A stretch of 64,000 nucleotides of DNA, taken from Terribacillus aidingensis. Its GTDB lineage: Bacteria; Bacillota; Bacilli; Bacillales; Amphibacillaceae. The stretch's first letter is position 1. Each line of letters starts with the position of its first letter. The notes under the pieces are model-generated. The model did not search any database. It was not told where the DNA came from and saw only the letters and a list, made by a program, of their open reading frames with translations. Location: positions 1,646,001 through 1,710,000 of the forward strand of contig NZ_CP159996.1 in assembly GCF_040703035.1 (NCBI RefSeq), read 5' to 3'. The translations under genes and the position numbers were made by a program. This document shows positions 8,196-18,345 of this stretch, piece after piece.

Positions 8196-8721
8196 TATTC
8201 CAATGTTCCTCTATGAATTCATCACGGCCAGATTTAGCACGGTCTTCCTCATATGCTTCTTTTTCTTTCTTATAAAAATCCTGATGATAGTCCTCAGCAG
8301 GATAGAAAACAGCTGCCGGCAAGATTTCCGTTACGACCGGCTGCTTGAACTTGCCGCTTTCTTCAAGTGCTTTCTTCGAGAATTGGGCTAGTTCTTCCTG
8401 CACATCATCGTGATAGAAGATAGCTGTACGGTATTGGTCACCGCGATCTTGGAACTGTCCGCCTGCATCGGTAGGGTCGATTTGCGGCCAATATAGGTCC
8501 AGTATTTGCTGATATGTTATTTTTGTAGGATCATACGTAATTTCGACAGCTTCATAATGTCCTGTCGTACCTGTTTTCACTTGTTCGTAAGTCGGATTTT
8601 CGACGTGTCCGCCTGTATAACCGGAGATGACGGATTCGACGCCGTCCCATTGATCAAAAGGCTTCACCATACACCAGAAGCATCCTCCTGCGAATGTAGC
8701 TTTGGCAAATTTTGTTGTCAT
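8191..8721 (-). CDS. msrA: Peptide methionine-(S)-S-oxide reductase MsrA
   Basis: 176 aa. Carries the catalytic GCFWC motif (nucleophile Cys14), the substrate-site [19 protein letters not shown] and [21 protein letters not shown], and the C-terminal YHQDFYKK. It reduces methionine-S-sulfoxide in oxidised proteins, recycled by thioredoxin. It is a stand-alone MsrA, whereas a second MsrA domain is fused to MsrB at 61441-62394. The two differ clearly at the sequence level, so they are not a recent duplication. The ATG is preceded by GGGAGG. Confidence 0.95.
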   Translation of the reverse strand: MTTKFAKATFAGGCFWCMVKPFDQWDGVESVISGYTGGHVENPTYEQVKTGTTGHYEAVEITYDPTKITYQQILDLYWPQIDPTDAGGQFQDRGDQYRTAIFYHDDVQEELAQFSKKALEESGKFKQPVVTEILPAAVFYPAEDYHQDFYKKEKEAYEEDRAKSGRDEFIEEHWNK

Positions 8722-8833
8722 AGTTAATAGCTCCTCCCTGGTGCAATATGACTTATTTTACCCTATATATAAAACTTGTACTAGTATGTTAAACTATAAG
8801 GATGAAAGAAAAAAGGAGACAGTGAAACTTGTT

Positions 8834-9721
8834 ATGAAAAATCATATTTTACTAATAGACGGCATGGCGATTTTGTTCCGCGCATTTCATGCTACTGCTT
8901 ACCGAAATTATTTTATGATCAATTCAAAAGGTATGCCGACAAATGGCTTGCATGGCTTTATCCGTCATTTGGCTGCTGCTGTCGATCACTTTGAACCGAC
9001 ACATGTTGCTGCCTGCTGGGATATGGGCTCAAAGACATTCCGCAGCGAAATGCTGGACACATACAAAGGGAATCGCGAGGCACCGCCTGTTGAGCTGATT
9101 CCTCAATTTGAAGCAGTGAAGCAGGTTGCAGCTGGATATGGTATCCCGAATATCGGATTGAAAAATTACGAAGCAGATGACTGCATCGGTACATTGGCTA
9201 GCCTTTATGCGGCAGAAGGACATCAGGTTACCGTTCTGACGGGTGATCAGGATATGCTGCAGCTCGTCCGGCCGAATATCGATGTTGCGATTATGCGAAA
9301 AGGTGAAGGCAACTACGAAATATTCCAGGAAACAAGCTTTTTCGAACAAAAGGGTCTGACGCCGGCTCAGATCATCGATATGAAAGGTTTGATGGGGGAT
9401 AGCTCCGATAACTATCCTGGAGTCAAAGGTATTGGTGAAAAGACGGCTATCAAGCTGCTGACTCAATATGAAAATATCGATAAGCTGCTTGAGAACCTGG
9501 AGGAACTTCCAGCAGGAGTACGGAAGAAAATCGAATCTGATATGGATAACCTGCATTTGAGCAGAAAGCTTGCTGCTATCCATTGCGAGGTTCCAATCAG
9601 CTGTGAACTTGAAGATGCTGTTTGGTCCGTAGATGAGAAGCAGAAACAGGCCATGCTTGAGGAATTTGAACTGACAAAGCTAAGCCGTTTATTGCGTGCT
9701 GCTGACCAGCTGGCAAATTAA
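8834..9721 (+). CDS. 5'-3' exonuclease, PolA N-terminal domain-like (YpcP/ExoR type)
   Basis: 295 aa from ATG 8834. Starts ILLIDGMAILFRAFHA, then the metal-binding acidic motifs EADDCIGTLA and VLTGDQDMLQLV, and the H3TH DNA-binding segment GLMGDSSDNYPGVKGIGEKTAIKLL. It is the flap/5'-nuclease of DNA polymerase I as a separate protein, acting in Okazaki-fragment RNA removal and repair. An in-frame GTG at 8822 lies nearer the AAAGGAG (3-nt spacing), while ATG 8834 has a long spacing; family alignment favours 8834. Further upstream in-frame codons run into the msrA leader and are unlikely. Confidence 0.9.
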   Translation: MKNHILLIDGMAILFRAFHATAYRNYFMINSKGMPTNGLHGFIRHLAAAVDHFEPTHVAACWDMGSKTFRSEMLDTYKGNREAPPVELIPQFEAVKQVAAGYGIPNIGLKNYEADDCIGTLASLYAAEGHQVTVLTGDQDMLQLVRPNIDVAIMRKGEGNYEIFQETSFFEQKGLTPAQIIDMKGLMGDSSDNYPGVKGIGEKTAIKLLTQYENIDKLLENLEELPAGVRKKIESDMDNLHLSRKLAAIHCEVPISCELEDAVWSVDEKQKQAMLEEFELTKLSRLLRAADQLAN

Positions 9722-9756
9722 AAAGCGATTGTGCATAACGCACAGTCGCTTTTTTC
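9721..9756 (+). terminator. Terminator between exonuclease and gltC
   Basis: Stem AAAAGCGATTGTGC (9721-9734) / GCACAGTCGCTTTTT (9740 on), one G-U pair, followed by a T-run. It overlaps the gltC stop and can probably serve both convergent genes. Confidence 0.75.
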
Positions 9757-10657
9757 ATCTGAATTGCTGTAAACGGGAAAAGAATTCCCGGACAAATTCG
9801 TAGAATAACCTTTCGGATGGCGCTACTTGTCTTTCTCGCGGCATGATGATACCGACCGATCTCCTTACTTCGGGAAACGTAATTGGAATTTTCGCAGTCA
9901 TCCTGGGCGTAGCATCATAGAATGTACTTTCCGGCAAAATAGTGATGCCGATGCCGGCTGCTACGAGTCCTTTTATAGCGTCCAGATCTTCCCCTTCTGA
10001 TGATACAGTCGGTACAAATCCAGCTTTTTTGCATCCATCCATCACAAGCTGGCGCAGTTTATAACCTTCAGGGAAAAGTACGAACTGCTCGCTCTGCAAA
10101 TCCTTCAGATGCAGCCGCTCACGTTCTGCAAATCGGTGAGCGACTGGAACGAGCGCAGAAAAGCTCTCTGTAAACAGAATTTCTCCATCAATTCGATCGT
10201 GATCCCTCGGCACAGGGCCAATAAAAGCAATATCGATATCACCGCGGGACACTTGTTCAATTAAAAATTGATACGTTCCCTGGCGTAGCTGGAACTGGAT
10301 ATTCGGATAAGCTTCTTTGAATGAATAGATAACTGTCGGCAAAAGCTGCCCAGCCAAGCTCGTTGGAAAGCCGATTTTGATAGACCCGCGCTCCGGATCC
10401 AAATGTTCGTCGATTTGCTTTTTGGCATAATCGATTGCTTGCATAGCTGTTTCAATATGAGAGAGGAAGGTGCGCCCGATTTTAGTCAATTTGACATTTC
10501 TGCCTTCCCGTTCAAACAGATCCACTCCAAGTTCATCCTCTAAATTACTGATTTGCCGGCTGATGGCGGACTGTGCAACAAGTAAATATTCAGCTGCTTC
10601 AGACATATGCTCTCGCTTGGCAACCTCGATAAAATAGCGCAGTTGACGCAATTCCAT
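9755..10657 (-). CDS. gltC: LysR-family activator of glutamate synthase, GltC
   Basis: 300 aa, the length of B. subtilis GltC. The N-terminal HTH reads MELRQLRYFIEVAKREHMSEAAEYLLVAQ then SAISRQISNLEDELGVDLFER; residues ~90-300 are the periplasmic-binding-like effector domain. In B. subtilis GltC activates gltAB when 2-oxoglutarate is high and is inhibited with glutamate dehydrogenase. It is transcribed divergently from gltAB, and the intergenic DNA carries a perfect GltC box, so assignment by context is strong. The minus-strand ATG has GGAGG upstream. Confidence 0.95.
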   Translation of the reverse strand: MELRQLRYFIEVAKREHMSEAAEYLLVAQSAISRQISNLEDELGVDLFEREGRNVKLTKIGRTFLSHIETAMQAIDYAKKQIDEHLDPERGSIKIGFPTSLAGQLLPTVIYSFKEAYPNIQFQLRQGTYQFLIEQVSRGDIDIAFIGPVPRDHDRIDGEILFTESFSALVPVAHRFAERERLHLKDLQSEQFVLFPEGYKLRQLVMDGCKKAGFVPTVSSEGEDLDAIKGLVAAGIGITILPESTFYDATPRMTAKIPITFPEVRRSVGIIMPRERQVAPSERLFYEFVREFFSRLQQFR

Positions 10658-10675
10658 GCTATAATCCTCCGATCT

Positions 10676-10712
10676 ATCTCAAATTGAGATTGATTCTATC
10701 TAAATTATATAT
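10676..10712 (+). promoter_or_regulatory. GltC binding sites (Box I and degenerate Box II)
   Basis: Box I is exact, ATCTC-N5-GAGAT (10676-10690), as described for B. subtilis gltA. A weaker copy, ATCTA-N5-TATAT (10698-10712), sits 22 bp (two helical turns) downstream and touches the -35 region. Box I is centred about 64 bp before the predicted gltA start of transcription. Confidence 0.85.
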
Positions 10713-10740
10713 TGTTTCGATCAATTAGAAAACCTACAAT
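10712..10740 (+). promoter_or_regulatory. gltA sigma-A promoter
   Basis: TTGTTT (10712-10717), 17-bp spacer, TACAAT (10735-10740). The weak -35 fits an activator-dependent promoter. Predicted start of transcription near 10747. Confidence 0.7.
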
Positions 10741-10789
10741 GTTTAATAAGACAACATGTCGGTTCGAGACAGAGAGTGAGGGATTAATA

Positions 10790-13700
10790 ATGGCATTTCA
10801 TTTCCTACCAAAAGCACAAGGCTTATACCGACCGGAATTTGAGCACGACGCGTGCGGAATCGGTTTGTACGCGCATATGAAAGGTAAAGCCGCCCATTAT
10901 ATTGTCCAAAAAGGATTGCAGCTGCTGTGTCAGCTGGATCACCGCGGCGGGCAAGGGAGCGATCCTGCATCAGGTGACGGAGCAGGTATCATGGTGCAGC
11001 TGCCACACCGTTATTTTTCCGAAAAGACTGAATTTTCGTTACCGGAGCCTGGTTCATACGGCGTTGCCATGATTTTCTTCAACACACAGGATGCGCAGCA
11101 GGAAGAGCTGGAAAGTAAAATCAGTGCCTTTGTAGAAGCAGAAGGTCAGCACGTAATCGGCTGGCGCACGGTACCTGTCGATGACACGCACATCGGCATT
11201 ATGGCGAAGGATGTAAAACCTTTCGTCCGTCAGCTTTTCGTCGGCAAAGGAGAGAACACAGAAATAGGTCTTCCATTCGAGCGTAAGCTGTACGTCATCC
11301 GCAAACAGGCGGAAAATGAAGCGAAAGAAATGCAGCAGCATCTGTATTTTGCCAGCTTTTCCAGTGAGACGATCGTCTATAAAGGAATGCTGACTTCTGT
11401 GCAAGTGGATCAGTTCTACTTGGACTTGCAGGACCCATTATTCGAAAGTGCATTTGCACTTGTACACTCCCGTTTCAGTACAAATACATTCCCAAGCTGG
11501 GAACGGGCCCATCCAAACCGCTACCTGATTCATAATGGAGAGATCAATACACTGCAAGGGAACGTCAACTGGATGCGTGCCCGCCAAAAGCAGTTAGTAT
11601 CGAAAGCATTCGGCAAAGACACAGAAAAGATCCTGCCGATTCTGGATACAGACGGAAGCGATTCTTCCATCATGGATAATGCTTTTGAGTTCTTCGTGCT
11701 TGCTGGCCGTAAACCGGCTCATGCTGCGATGATGATGATTCCTGAACCATGGGATAAGAACCCCTATATGGATAAGGAAAAACGCGCTTTTTACGCTTAT
11801 CATAGCACATTGATGGAACCATGGGATGGCCCGACAGCCATTTCATTTACGAATGGAAAACAAATTGGTGCGGTTCTTGACCGTAATGGTCTGCGTCCAG
11901 GACGTTATTACGTAACGAAAGATGACCATCTCATCCTATCTTCAGAGGTAGGCGTGCTTGATGTAGAAGAAGAGAACGTCCTATCGAAAGATCGTCTTAG
12001 CCCTGGCAAGATGCTTCTACTGGATATGGAGCAAGGCCGTTTGATTCCTGATGAGGAAATAAAGCAGGAAATGGCAGCAGAAGCACCTTATCAGCAGTGG
12101 CTGGATGAGAACATTGTGGAACTCCATGATCAGACTGTTTCTGACGATAGCGCTGTTGAGGACCTTATTACAAAACAAAAAGCTTTCGGTTACACATATG
12201 AAGATGTGCAGAAGTATATTGTTCCGCTTGTATCAGAAGGCAAAGACCCAATCGGGGCTATGGGGAATGACACACCGTTAGCCGTGCTGTCTGACCGCCC
12301 GCAATCATTGTTCTTTTATTTCAAGCAGCTGTTTGCTCAGGTAACGAACCCGCCGATTGATGCTTATCGGGAGCAAATCGTTACAAGCACGCTATCTTAT
12401 CTTGGAAAAGAAGGCAATCTGCTGCATCCGGATGAAACGAATTGCAAACGGATCAAGTTAGCTTCACCAGTTATTACGAACAATCAGCTGGAACAACTAG
12501 TTTCTGAACCGAGCGGCAATTTCAAGCTGCAGGAAATTCATACATTGTTCGGAGAAAATCTGAAGAAGAGTATGGAACGAATTTTCCAGGAAGCAGAGGA
12601 TGCGATCAGCAAAGGTGTCAGTGTACTCGTGCTGACAGATCGCCTCATGTCTGATATCTATGTTCCGATTCCAACCTTGCTTGCTGTAAGCGGCTTGCAT
12701 CAGCATCTTGTACGGAAAGGTCTTCGTACGAAGGTCAGTTTGATTGCATCAGCCGGAGAAGTTCGCGAAGTGCATCATGTGGCTACGCTTCTAGGTTATG
12801 GTGCAGATGCTATTCATCCATATTTAGCATACGCAACCCTGAAGGAAAGCATTGATAATGGCGATATCGCGCTGACTTATCCGGAAGCCGTCAGACAATA
12901 TGCAGCAGCAATGACTGAGGGTGTTGTCAAGGTGATGTCCAAGATGGGTATCAGTACCGTGCAAAGCTACCGCGGCGCACAAATTTTCGAAGCAGTCGGT
13001 ATCAGTCATGGTGTTATTTCCAAGTACTTCACAGGAACAACATCCCAGCTTGATGGAATCGACTTAAAGACGATAGCTGAAGAAGCGAAAAAACGCCACC
13101 ATGCAGCTTATAAATCAACAACCACAGCCTTGGAAACAGGCAGTGAATACCAATGGCGTAAAAACGGCGAGCATCATGCGTTCAACCCGAAAACGATCCA
13201 TACGCTACAATGGGCATGCCGCCGTGATAACTATGAGCTGTTCAAGGAATACACCGAAGCTGCCGATAAAGAACGGCTCGGTTTCCTTCGTAACTTATTC
13301 GATTTCAAGAAGTCCAATCCGATTCCGATTGAAGAAGTCGAATCGGTTGAAAGCATTGTGACACGCTTCAAGACAGGTGCTATGTCATTCGGCTCGATCA
13401 GTGAAGAAGCACATGAAGCATTAGCCATCGCGATGAACCGTCTAGGCGGAAAAAGTAATAGTGGTGAGGGTGGCGAAAACGCGAAGCGCTATACGCTAGA
13501 TGAAAACGGAGATTCCCGCCGAAGTGCCATCAAGCAGATTGCTTCTGGCCGTTTCGGAGTTATGAGCTCTTATCTAGTGCAGGCAAATGAGCTTCAAATC
13601 AAAGTGGCGCAAGGTGCAAAACCTGGGGAAGGCGGACAGCTGCCAGGAAAGAAAGTGTATCCATGGGTTGCAGACGTTCGAAAATCGACTCCAGGAGTTG

Positions 13701-15337
13701 GTTTGATTTCTCCACCTCCGCATCATGATATCTACAGCATCGAGGATCTGGCTCAGCTCATCCACGACTTAAAAAATGCGAATAGTGATGCAAGAATCAG
13801 TGTTAAATTAGTTGCCAAAGGCGGCGTCGGCACAATTGCTGCTGGTGTAGCAAAAGGTGCCGCAGATGTCATCGTCATCAGTGGTTATGACGGCGGAACA
13901 GGAGCATCACCGAAAACTAGCATCAAGCACGCTGGTCTGCCATGGGAGATCGGATTGGCGGAAGCACACCAGACACTTATGCTGAATGGTTTGCGTGACC
14001 GTGTCCGTTTGGAGACTGACGGTAAATTGATGACTGGCCGTGATGTTGTCATGGCAGCATTGCTCGGAGCAGAGGAGTACGGATTTGCAACAGCGCCATT
14101 AGTTGTTCTTGGCTGTGTTATGATGCGTGTTTGTCATATCGACACATGTCCAGTTGGTATCGCGACGCAAAACCCTGAGCTTCGTAAGAAATTCATGGGG
14201 GACCCGGATCATGTCGTAAACTTCATGACATTCATCGCACAGGAAGTTAGAGAAATCATGGCTGGGCTTGGTTTCCGCACAATGGAGGAAATGGTCGGTC
14301 GTACAGATGTACTTGAAGTTTCGGAACGAGCACAATCGCATTGGAAAGCAGGACAGCTGGATTTAAGCAGATTGCTGCATCAAATCGATGGAGCTCGGAC
14401 TTACAATACGCCGCAGAACCATAAGATCGATATCGCATTGGATACGACAGATATCCTGCCGCATCTTGAAAAAGCATTATCTGGCAAGGAGCAAGTGAAT
14501 CTGGAGCTTCCAATTCGCAATATCAACCGTGTAGCCGGAACACTTGCTGGCAGTGAAATCAGCAGGAAATTTGCTGAAGCAGGGCTTCCGGAAGACACTG
14601 TTAATCTGCATTTCAATGGTTCAGCTGGACAGAGCTTTGGTGCATTTACACCGAAGGGTATGACCTTGAAAGTTACGGGAGATGCCAATGACTATGTTGG
14701 TAAAGGTTTGTCCGGCGCGAAATTGATCGTCAAGAAACCAGCTGGATTCCAAGTATCCGCTGCGCAGCACGTTATTGCCGGTAATGTTGCATTGTATGGT
14801 GCGACTTCTGGTGAAGCATATATCAACGGCATGGCAGGTGAACGGTTCGCTGTCCGAAATAGTGGAGCAACAGCTGTTGTAGAAGGAATCGGGGAGCATG
14901 GCTGTGAATATATGACTGGCGGTAAGGTTGTCATACTCGGTGAGGTTGGCAAAAACTTTGCTGCGGGAATGTCGGGCGGAATTGCCTACATTCATACAGC
15001 TGACCGGGAAGCATTCAAACAGCTTTGCAATACGGAAATGATCGACTTTGAACAATTGTCTGATGAGAGAGAGATCGCAGAGCTTCGCAGCACGATTGAG
15101 AAGCATGCTGCTTACACAGATAGCGAAAAAGCATCTTTCATCCTGGAAAACTGGGAAGCGGAACTCGCTTACTTTGTCAAAGTGATTCCAATTGATTACC
15201 GTAGCATGATGCATCAGATCGATGCACAGCGTGAGCTTGGGCTATCGCAGGAAGAGGCTGTCATGGAAGCATTCGTATTGAAAAACCAGCAGCCAAAACC
15301 AGTAAAAGAATCCGAGAAACCTGCAGCAGTACATTAA
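10790..15337 (+). CDS. gltA: Glutamate synthase [NADPH] large subunit
   Basis: 1515 aa from ATG 10790; a longer frame from 10712 would start upstream of the transcription start and is rejected. EHDACGIGLY gives Cys22 as the nucleophile of the class II glutaminase domain, exposed after removal of a 21-residue propeptide. The central domain and FMN-binding synthase barrel follow, with Cys1109, Cys1115 and Cys1120 (GCVMMRVCHIDTCPVG) ligating the [3Fe-4S] cluster, and a beta-helical GXG domain at the C-terminus (repeated G-x-x-x-G motifs after ~1250). It makes two glutamates from glutamine and 2-oxoglutarate. The first gene of gltAB, 15 nt from gltB. Confidence 0.98.
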   Translation: MAFHFLPKAQGLYRPEFEHDACGIGLYAHMKGKAAHYIVQKGLQLLCQLDHRGGQGSDPASGDGAGIMVQLPHRYFSEKTEFSLPEPGSYGVAMIFFNTQDAQQEELESKISAFVEAEGQHVIGWRTVPVDDTHIGIMAKDVKPFVRQLFVGKGENTEIGLPFERKLYVIRKQAENEAKEMQQHLYFASFSSETIVYKGMLTSVQVDQFYLDLQDPLFESAFALVHSRFSTNTFPSWERAHPNRYLIHNGEINTLQGNVNWMRARQKQLVSKAFGKDTEKILPILDTDGSDSSIMDNAFEFFVLAGRKPAHAAMMMIPEPWDKNPYMDKEKRAFYAYHSTLMEPWDGPTAISFTNGKQIGAVLDRNGLRPGRYYVTKDDHLILSSEVGVLDVEEENVLSKDRLSPGKMLLLDMEQGRLIPDEEIKQEMAAEAPYQQWLDENIVELHDQTVSDDSAVEDLITKQKAFGYTYEDVQKYIVPLVSEGKDPIGAMGNDTPLAVLSDRPQSLFFYFKQLFAQVTNPPIDAYREQIVTSTLSYLGKEGNLLHPDETNCKRIKLASPVITNNQLEQLVSEPSGNFKLQEIHTLFGENLKKSMERIFQEAEDAISKGVSVLVLTDRLMSDIYVPIPTLLAVSGLHQHLVRKGLRTKVSLIASAGEVREVHHVATLLGYGADAIHPYLAYATLKESIDNGDIALTYPEAVRQYAAAMTEGVVKVMSKMGISTVQSYRGAQIFEAVGISHGVISKYFTGTTSQLDGIDLKTIAEEAKKRHHAAYKSTTTALETGSEYQWRKNGEHHAFNPKTIHTLQWACRRDNYELFKEYTEAADKERLGFLRNLFDFKKSNPIPIEEVESVESIVTRFKTGAMSFGSISEEAHEALAIAMNRLGGKSNSGEGGENAKRYTLDENGDSRRSAIKQIASGRFGVMSSYLVQANELQIKVAQGAKPGEGGQLPGKKVYPWVADVRKSTPGVGLISPPPHHDIYSIEDLAQLIHDLKNANSDARISVKLVAKGGVGTIAAGVAKGAADVIVISGYDGGTGASPKTSIKHAGLPWEIGLAEAHQTLMLNGLRDRVRLETDGKLMTGRDVVMAALLGAEEYGFATAPLVVLGCVMMRVCHIDTCPVGIATQNPELRKKFMGDPDHVVNFMTFIAQEVREIMAGLGFRTMEEMVGRTDVLEVSERAQSHWKAGQLDLSRLLHQIDGARTYNTPQNHKIDIALDTTDILPHLEKALSGKEQVNLELPIRNINRVAGTLAGSEISRKFAEAGLPEDTVNLHFNGSAGQSFGAFTPKGMTLKVTGDANDYVGKGLSGAKLIVKKPAGFQVSAAQHVIAGNVALYGATSGEAYINGMAGERFAVRNSGATAVVEGIGEHGCEYMTGGKVVILGEVGKNFAAGMSGGIAYIHTADREAFKQLCNTEMIDFEQLSDEREIAELRSTIEKHAAYTDSEKASFILENWEAELAYFVKVIPIDYRSMMHQIDAQRELGLSQEEAVMEAFVLKNQQPKPVKESEKPAAVH

Positions 15338-15352
15338 GAAAGAGGTGGAAGT

Positions 15353-16837
15353 ATGGGGAAAGCAACCGGATTTATCGACTACAAAAGAGAAGAAGCAAAT
15401 GAACGCGATCCAAAGACGCGGACCCGGGACTGGAACGAATACGCCGCTCCTTTCTCTGATGCTACGCTGAAGACACAAGGAGCCCGCTGCATGGACTGCG
15501 GTACACCGTTCTGTCACATCGGTATGGAGATTGGCGGTGCTACATCTGGCTGTCCTATTTACAACCTGATTCCGGAATGGAACGACCTTGTGTACAAGGG
15601 GAAATGGAAAGAGGCATTGGAACGATTGATGCTGACGAATAATTTCCCTGAATTCACTGGCCGTGTCTGCCCGGCTCCTTGTGAAGGTTCCTGTACGGTA
15701 GCAATCAGCGATCCTGCAGTTGCCATCAAGAATATAGAACGTGCAATCATCGATAAAGGCTTTGAAAATGGCTGGATTACACCGCGCATTCCGCAAAAGC
15801 GTACGGGTAAAAAGGTCGCAATTATCGGATCTGGACCTGCCGGTATGGCTAGTGCGGATCAGCTGAACCAAGCTGGGCACACAGTAACTGTATACGAGCG
15901 TGCTGATCGTGCTGGCGGATTGCTTATGTATGGTATTCCAAACATGAAGCTGGAAAAAGAAGTCGTGGAACGTCGTATCAACTTACTGCGTCAGGAAGGT
16001 ATCGACTTTGTCCTGAATACAGAAATCGGCAAGGACATCCTTGCTGAAGAGCTTCGTGACCAATACGATGCTGTCATTCTTTGTACAGGAGCTCAACAGC
16101 AGCGCGATCTTGTGATCGAAGGAAGAGAATCCAAAGGTGTTCATATTGCAATGGATTATCTGACCGTTTCGACAAAAGCTCTGCTTGATGAGAAACAAGC
16201 TGTTCAGCCGGAGTTCGATGCAGCTGGCAAAGATGTCATCGTTATTGGCGGCGGAGATACTGGTGCGGATTGTATCGCTACAGCTGTCCGTCAAGGCGCA
16301 AAAAGCGTTACGCAATTCGGGAAACACCCACAGCTGCCGCTTGCTCGCAGTGCTGATAACCAATGGCCGGAGTATCCACACGTATTCGGTTTGGAATATG
16401 CGCATAAAGAAGCAAAAGCGGTTTACGGGGAAGACCCGCGCCAATACTCTATCCAGACAACGAAATTCGTCAAGGATGAGCAAGGCAATCTTAAGGAATT
16501 GCATACAATCGATATGCAGAAAGTACGTAATGAGAAAGGCATGTTCGTTTACCAGGAAGTTGAAGGATCTGAGAAAGTATGGCCTGCTGAGCTCGTGTTG
16601 ATCGCCATCGGCTTCGAAGGTACTGAAACGCCGTTGCTTACAGAGTTTGGTGTTAATGTAACACCTAACAAACGCGTAGAAGCAGCTTACGGAGATTATC
16701 GCACGAATGTCGATAAAGTATTCGCAGCCGGCGATGCCCGCCGCGGACAAAGTCTGATCGTTTGGGCTATCAACGAAGGCAGGGACGTTGCCAAACAGGT
16801 TGATCTTCAGCTTATGGGTGAGACTGTCTTACCTTAA
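15353..16837 (+). CDS. gltB: Glutamate synthase [NADPH] small subunit
   Basis: 494 aa. The N-terminal adrenodoxin-like domain has Cys46, Cys49 and Cys54 (RCMDCGTPFC) plus a later GRVCPAPCEGSC group, which hold two [4Fe-4S] clusters. Two Rossmann folds follow: VAIIGSGPAGMASAD (FAD, ~residue 145) and VIVIGGGDTGADC (NADPH, ~300), and the C-terminal FAD motif VFAAGDARRGQSLIVWAI. It oxidises NADPH and passes electrons to GltA. The ATG follows AAGAGGTGG. A strong terminator closes the gltAB operon. Confidence 0.97.
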   Translation: MGKATGFIDYKREEANERDPKTRTRDWNEYAAPFSDATLKTQGARCMDCGTPFCHIGMEIGGATSGCPIYNLIPEWNDLVYKGKWKEALERLMLTNNFPEFTGRVCPAPCEGSCTVAISDPAVAIKNIERAIIDKGFENGWITPRIPQKRTGKKVAIIGSGPAGMASADQLNQAGHTVTVYERADRAGGLLMYGIPNMKLEKEVVERRINLLRQEGIDFVLNTEIGKDILAEELRDQYDAVILCTGAQQQRDLVIEGRESKGVHIAMDYLTVSTKALLDEKQAVQPEFDAAGKDVIVIGGGDTGADCIATAVRQGAKSVTQFGKHPQLPLARSADNQWPEYPHVFGLEYAHKEAKAVYGEDPRQYSIQTTKFVKDEQGNLKELHTIDMQKVRNEKGMFVYQEVEGSEKVWPAELVLIAIGFEGTETPLLTEFGVNVTPNKRVEAAYGDYRTNVDKVFAAGDARRGQSLIVWAINEGRDVAKQVDLQLMGETVLP

Positions 16838-16842
16838 ATATC

Positions 16843-16877
16843 AAGCAGAATTTCCGTTTAACGGAGGTTCTGCTTTT
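16843..16877 (+). terminator. gltAB terminator
   Basis: GCAGAATTTCCG / CGGAGGTTCTGC hairpin with two G-U pairs, followed by TTTTATT. Confidence 0.85.
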
Positions 16878-17008
16878 ATTATGCCGCCATAACGGAACGC
16901 AAGCCAGCAACTTGTCAGATCTCCTGCCAGTATTTTGGAAGAACGCCTTCAAATTACTGATATTCAACCGATATACAAGGAATGGGGGATTCATCGAGGA
17001 GGATCAGC

Positions 17009-18304
17009 ATGTTATTGAAACGCAAAAAAGAGAGAAATGCAGAAAAAGTGGAACAAACTAATTTATCTAGAGAAGCAAACGTAACATTGAAGATTGAAGG
17101 CGAACTGAAAAAACAGCTTGATATGATTCATCTGACAGAAGATGATTTGTACGTTTTAACAGGATTACAGCCACTAGTCTGTTCGGAGATTGAAAGTATC
17201 GTCAGCCGTTTTTATCAGAACATCACCAATCAGAACAATTTGCTCACAATCATTGAAAGTAATAGTTCAGTTGAAAGATTGAAGCAGACGCTTAAGCGGC
17301 ATATACAGGAAATGTTTGATGGCAAAGTGGATGCTGATTATGTAGAGAAACGCAAACGTATCGCGTTGATTCATGCAAAAATTGGACTGGAACCAAAGTG
17401 GTATATGGGAGCTTTCCAGGATCTCCTGCAGCAGATGCTATCCATATTCGAACAGCACCTCCATGACTTCGGAGCCTACCGCTCAGCCGTACTTGCCACG
17501 ACAAAGATCTTTAACATAGAACAGCAAATTGTGTTGGATGCTTATAATACAGAACATGAACGTGTACATATTGAACATATTGAGAAGCAGGATACATTAT
17601 ATGAAAGAATCCAAGCTACCTCCGAGAGCCTCACAAACATATTCCTGCAGGTGAACCGAGCTGTCGAAGAGCTTGTTGCATTCTCAGCAACATTGACCCA
17701 ACAGAGTAATGAAACAAAACAGACAGCAAAAGAAGTGGTGAACCATTCTGAACAAGGACAAGCGGGTCTGGCATCCCAGCAACAGCGGATGCACCGAATC
17801 GGCGAGCAAATGGATATGGTGCAAAAGGAACTAACTGCTTTGGAGGCAGCAGCTGCTAAGATCGGCAGTATTGTAGTGTTAGTGGAAGGTATTGCTGAAC
17901 AGACGAACCTTCTTTCTCTTAATGCTTCGATTGAATCGGCAAGGGCAGGTGAACAAGGAAAAGGGTTTGCCGTCGTAGCGAGCGAGGTTCGGAAGTTGGC
18001 GGAAGAAACGAAATCATCTGTTTCCGATGTAACAGCGCTGATTCAAGATACGTATTCCCAGATTAATAATGTGAGCAAATTCATGGAGACAGCAGAGGAT
18101 TTGATTGCAAATGGTACGCAACAGCTGGGGAATGTTACGACAAAGTTTGAGAATATCATGACGCATTCACATAGTAATGAACAAATAAGCAGCCGTACAG
18201 AAGAAAGCATCAAGGAATTCACTGGTGAGCTTATGGATGTAAAAGGTGCGATGCAACAGGCAGAAACCATACTGCGCCAATTAAATGAACTTACGGAAGC
18301 ATAA
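17009..18304 (+). CDS. hemAT: Heme-based oxygen-sensing chemoreceptor HemAT (globin-coupled)
   Basis: 431 aa from ATG 17009 (GAGGAGG upstream); B. subtilis HemAT has 432. The protoglobin sensor occupies about residues 30-180: proximal heme ligand His122 in [14 protein letters not shown] (His123 in B. subtilis) and a distal Tyr69 (Tyr70). The C-terminal ~230 residues are a cytoplasmic methyl-accepting signalling domain with the conserved hairpin tip [23 protein letters not shown]. There is no membrane segment, as in HemAT. It signals O2 to CheA for aerotaxis. It stands alone with its own terminator. Confidence 0.96.
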   Translation: MLLKRKKERNAEKVEQTNLSREANVTLKIEGELKKQLDMIHLTEDDLYVLTGLQPLVCSEIESIVSRFYQNITNQNNLLTIIESNSSVERLKQTLKRHIQEMFDGKVDADYVEKRKRIALIHAKIGLEPKWYMGAFQDLLQQMLSIFEQHLHDFGAYRSAVLATTKIFNIEQQIVLDAYNTEHERVHIEHIEKQDTLYERIQATSESLTNIFLQVNRAVEELVAFSATLTQQSNETKQTAKEVVNHSEQGQAGLASQQQRMHRIGEQMDMVQKELTALEAAAAKIGSIVVLVEGIAEQTNLLSLNASIESARAGEQGKGFAVVASEVRKLAEETKSSVSDVTALIQDTYSQINNVSKFMETAEDLIANGTQQLGNVTTKFENIMTHSHSNEQISSRTEESIKEFTGELMDVKGAMQQAETILRQLNELTEA

Positions 18305-18309
18305 AGAAA

Positions 18310-18345
18310 ACCAGCAGTCAAATGACTGCTGGTTGTTTGTTTTAA
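18310..18345 (+). terminator. hemAT terminator
   Basis: Perfect 11-bp stem ACCAGCAGTCA (18310-18320) / TGACTGCTGGT (18323-18333), followed by TGTTTGTTTT. It may also receive the convergent small gene. Confidence 0.8.

Noticed and set aside
10712..10789. 26-residue N-terminal extension of gltA
   Set aside because: It covers the -35 to -10 promoter region and would place the nucleophile Cys deep in the chain; ATG 10790 has a GTGAGGG RBS and gives the expected 21-residue propeptide.
14621..16750. Long minus-strand frames (197, 212 and 255 codons at 14621-15214, 15242-15880 and 15983-16750) opposite gltA/gltB
   Set aside because: They are antisense shadows of strongly supported gltAB genes, have Cys/Phe/Arg-rich atypical protein composition and no RBS or family motif.
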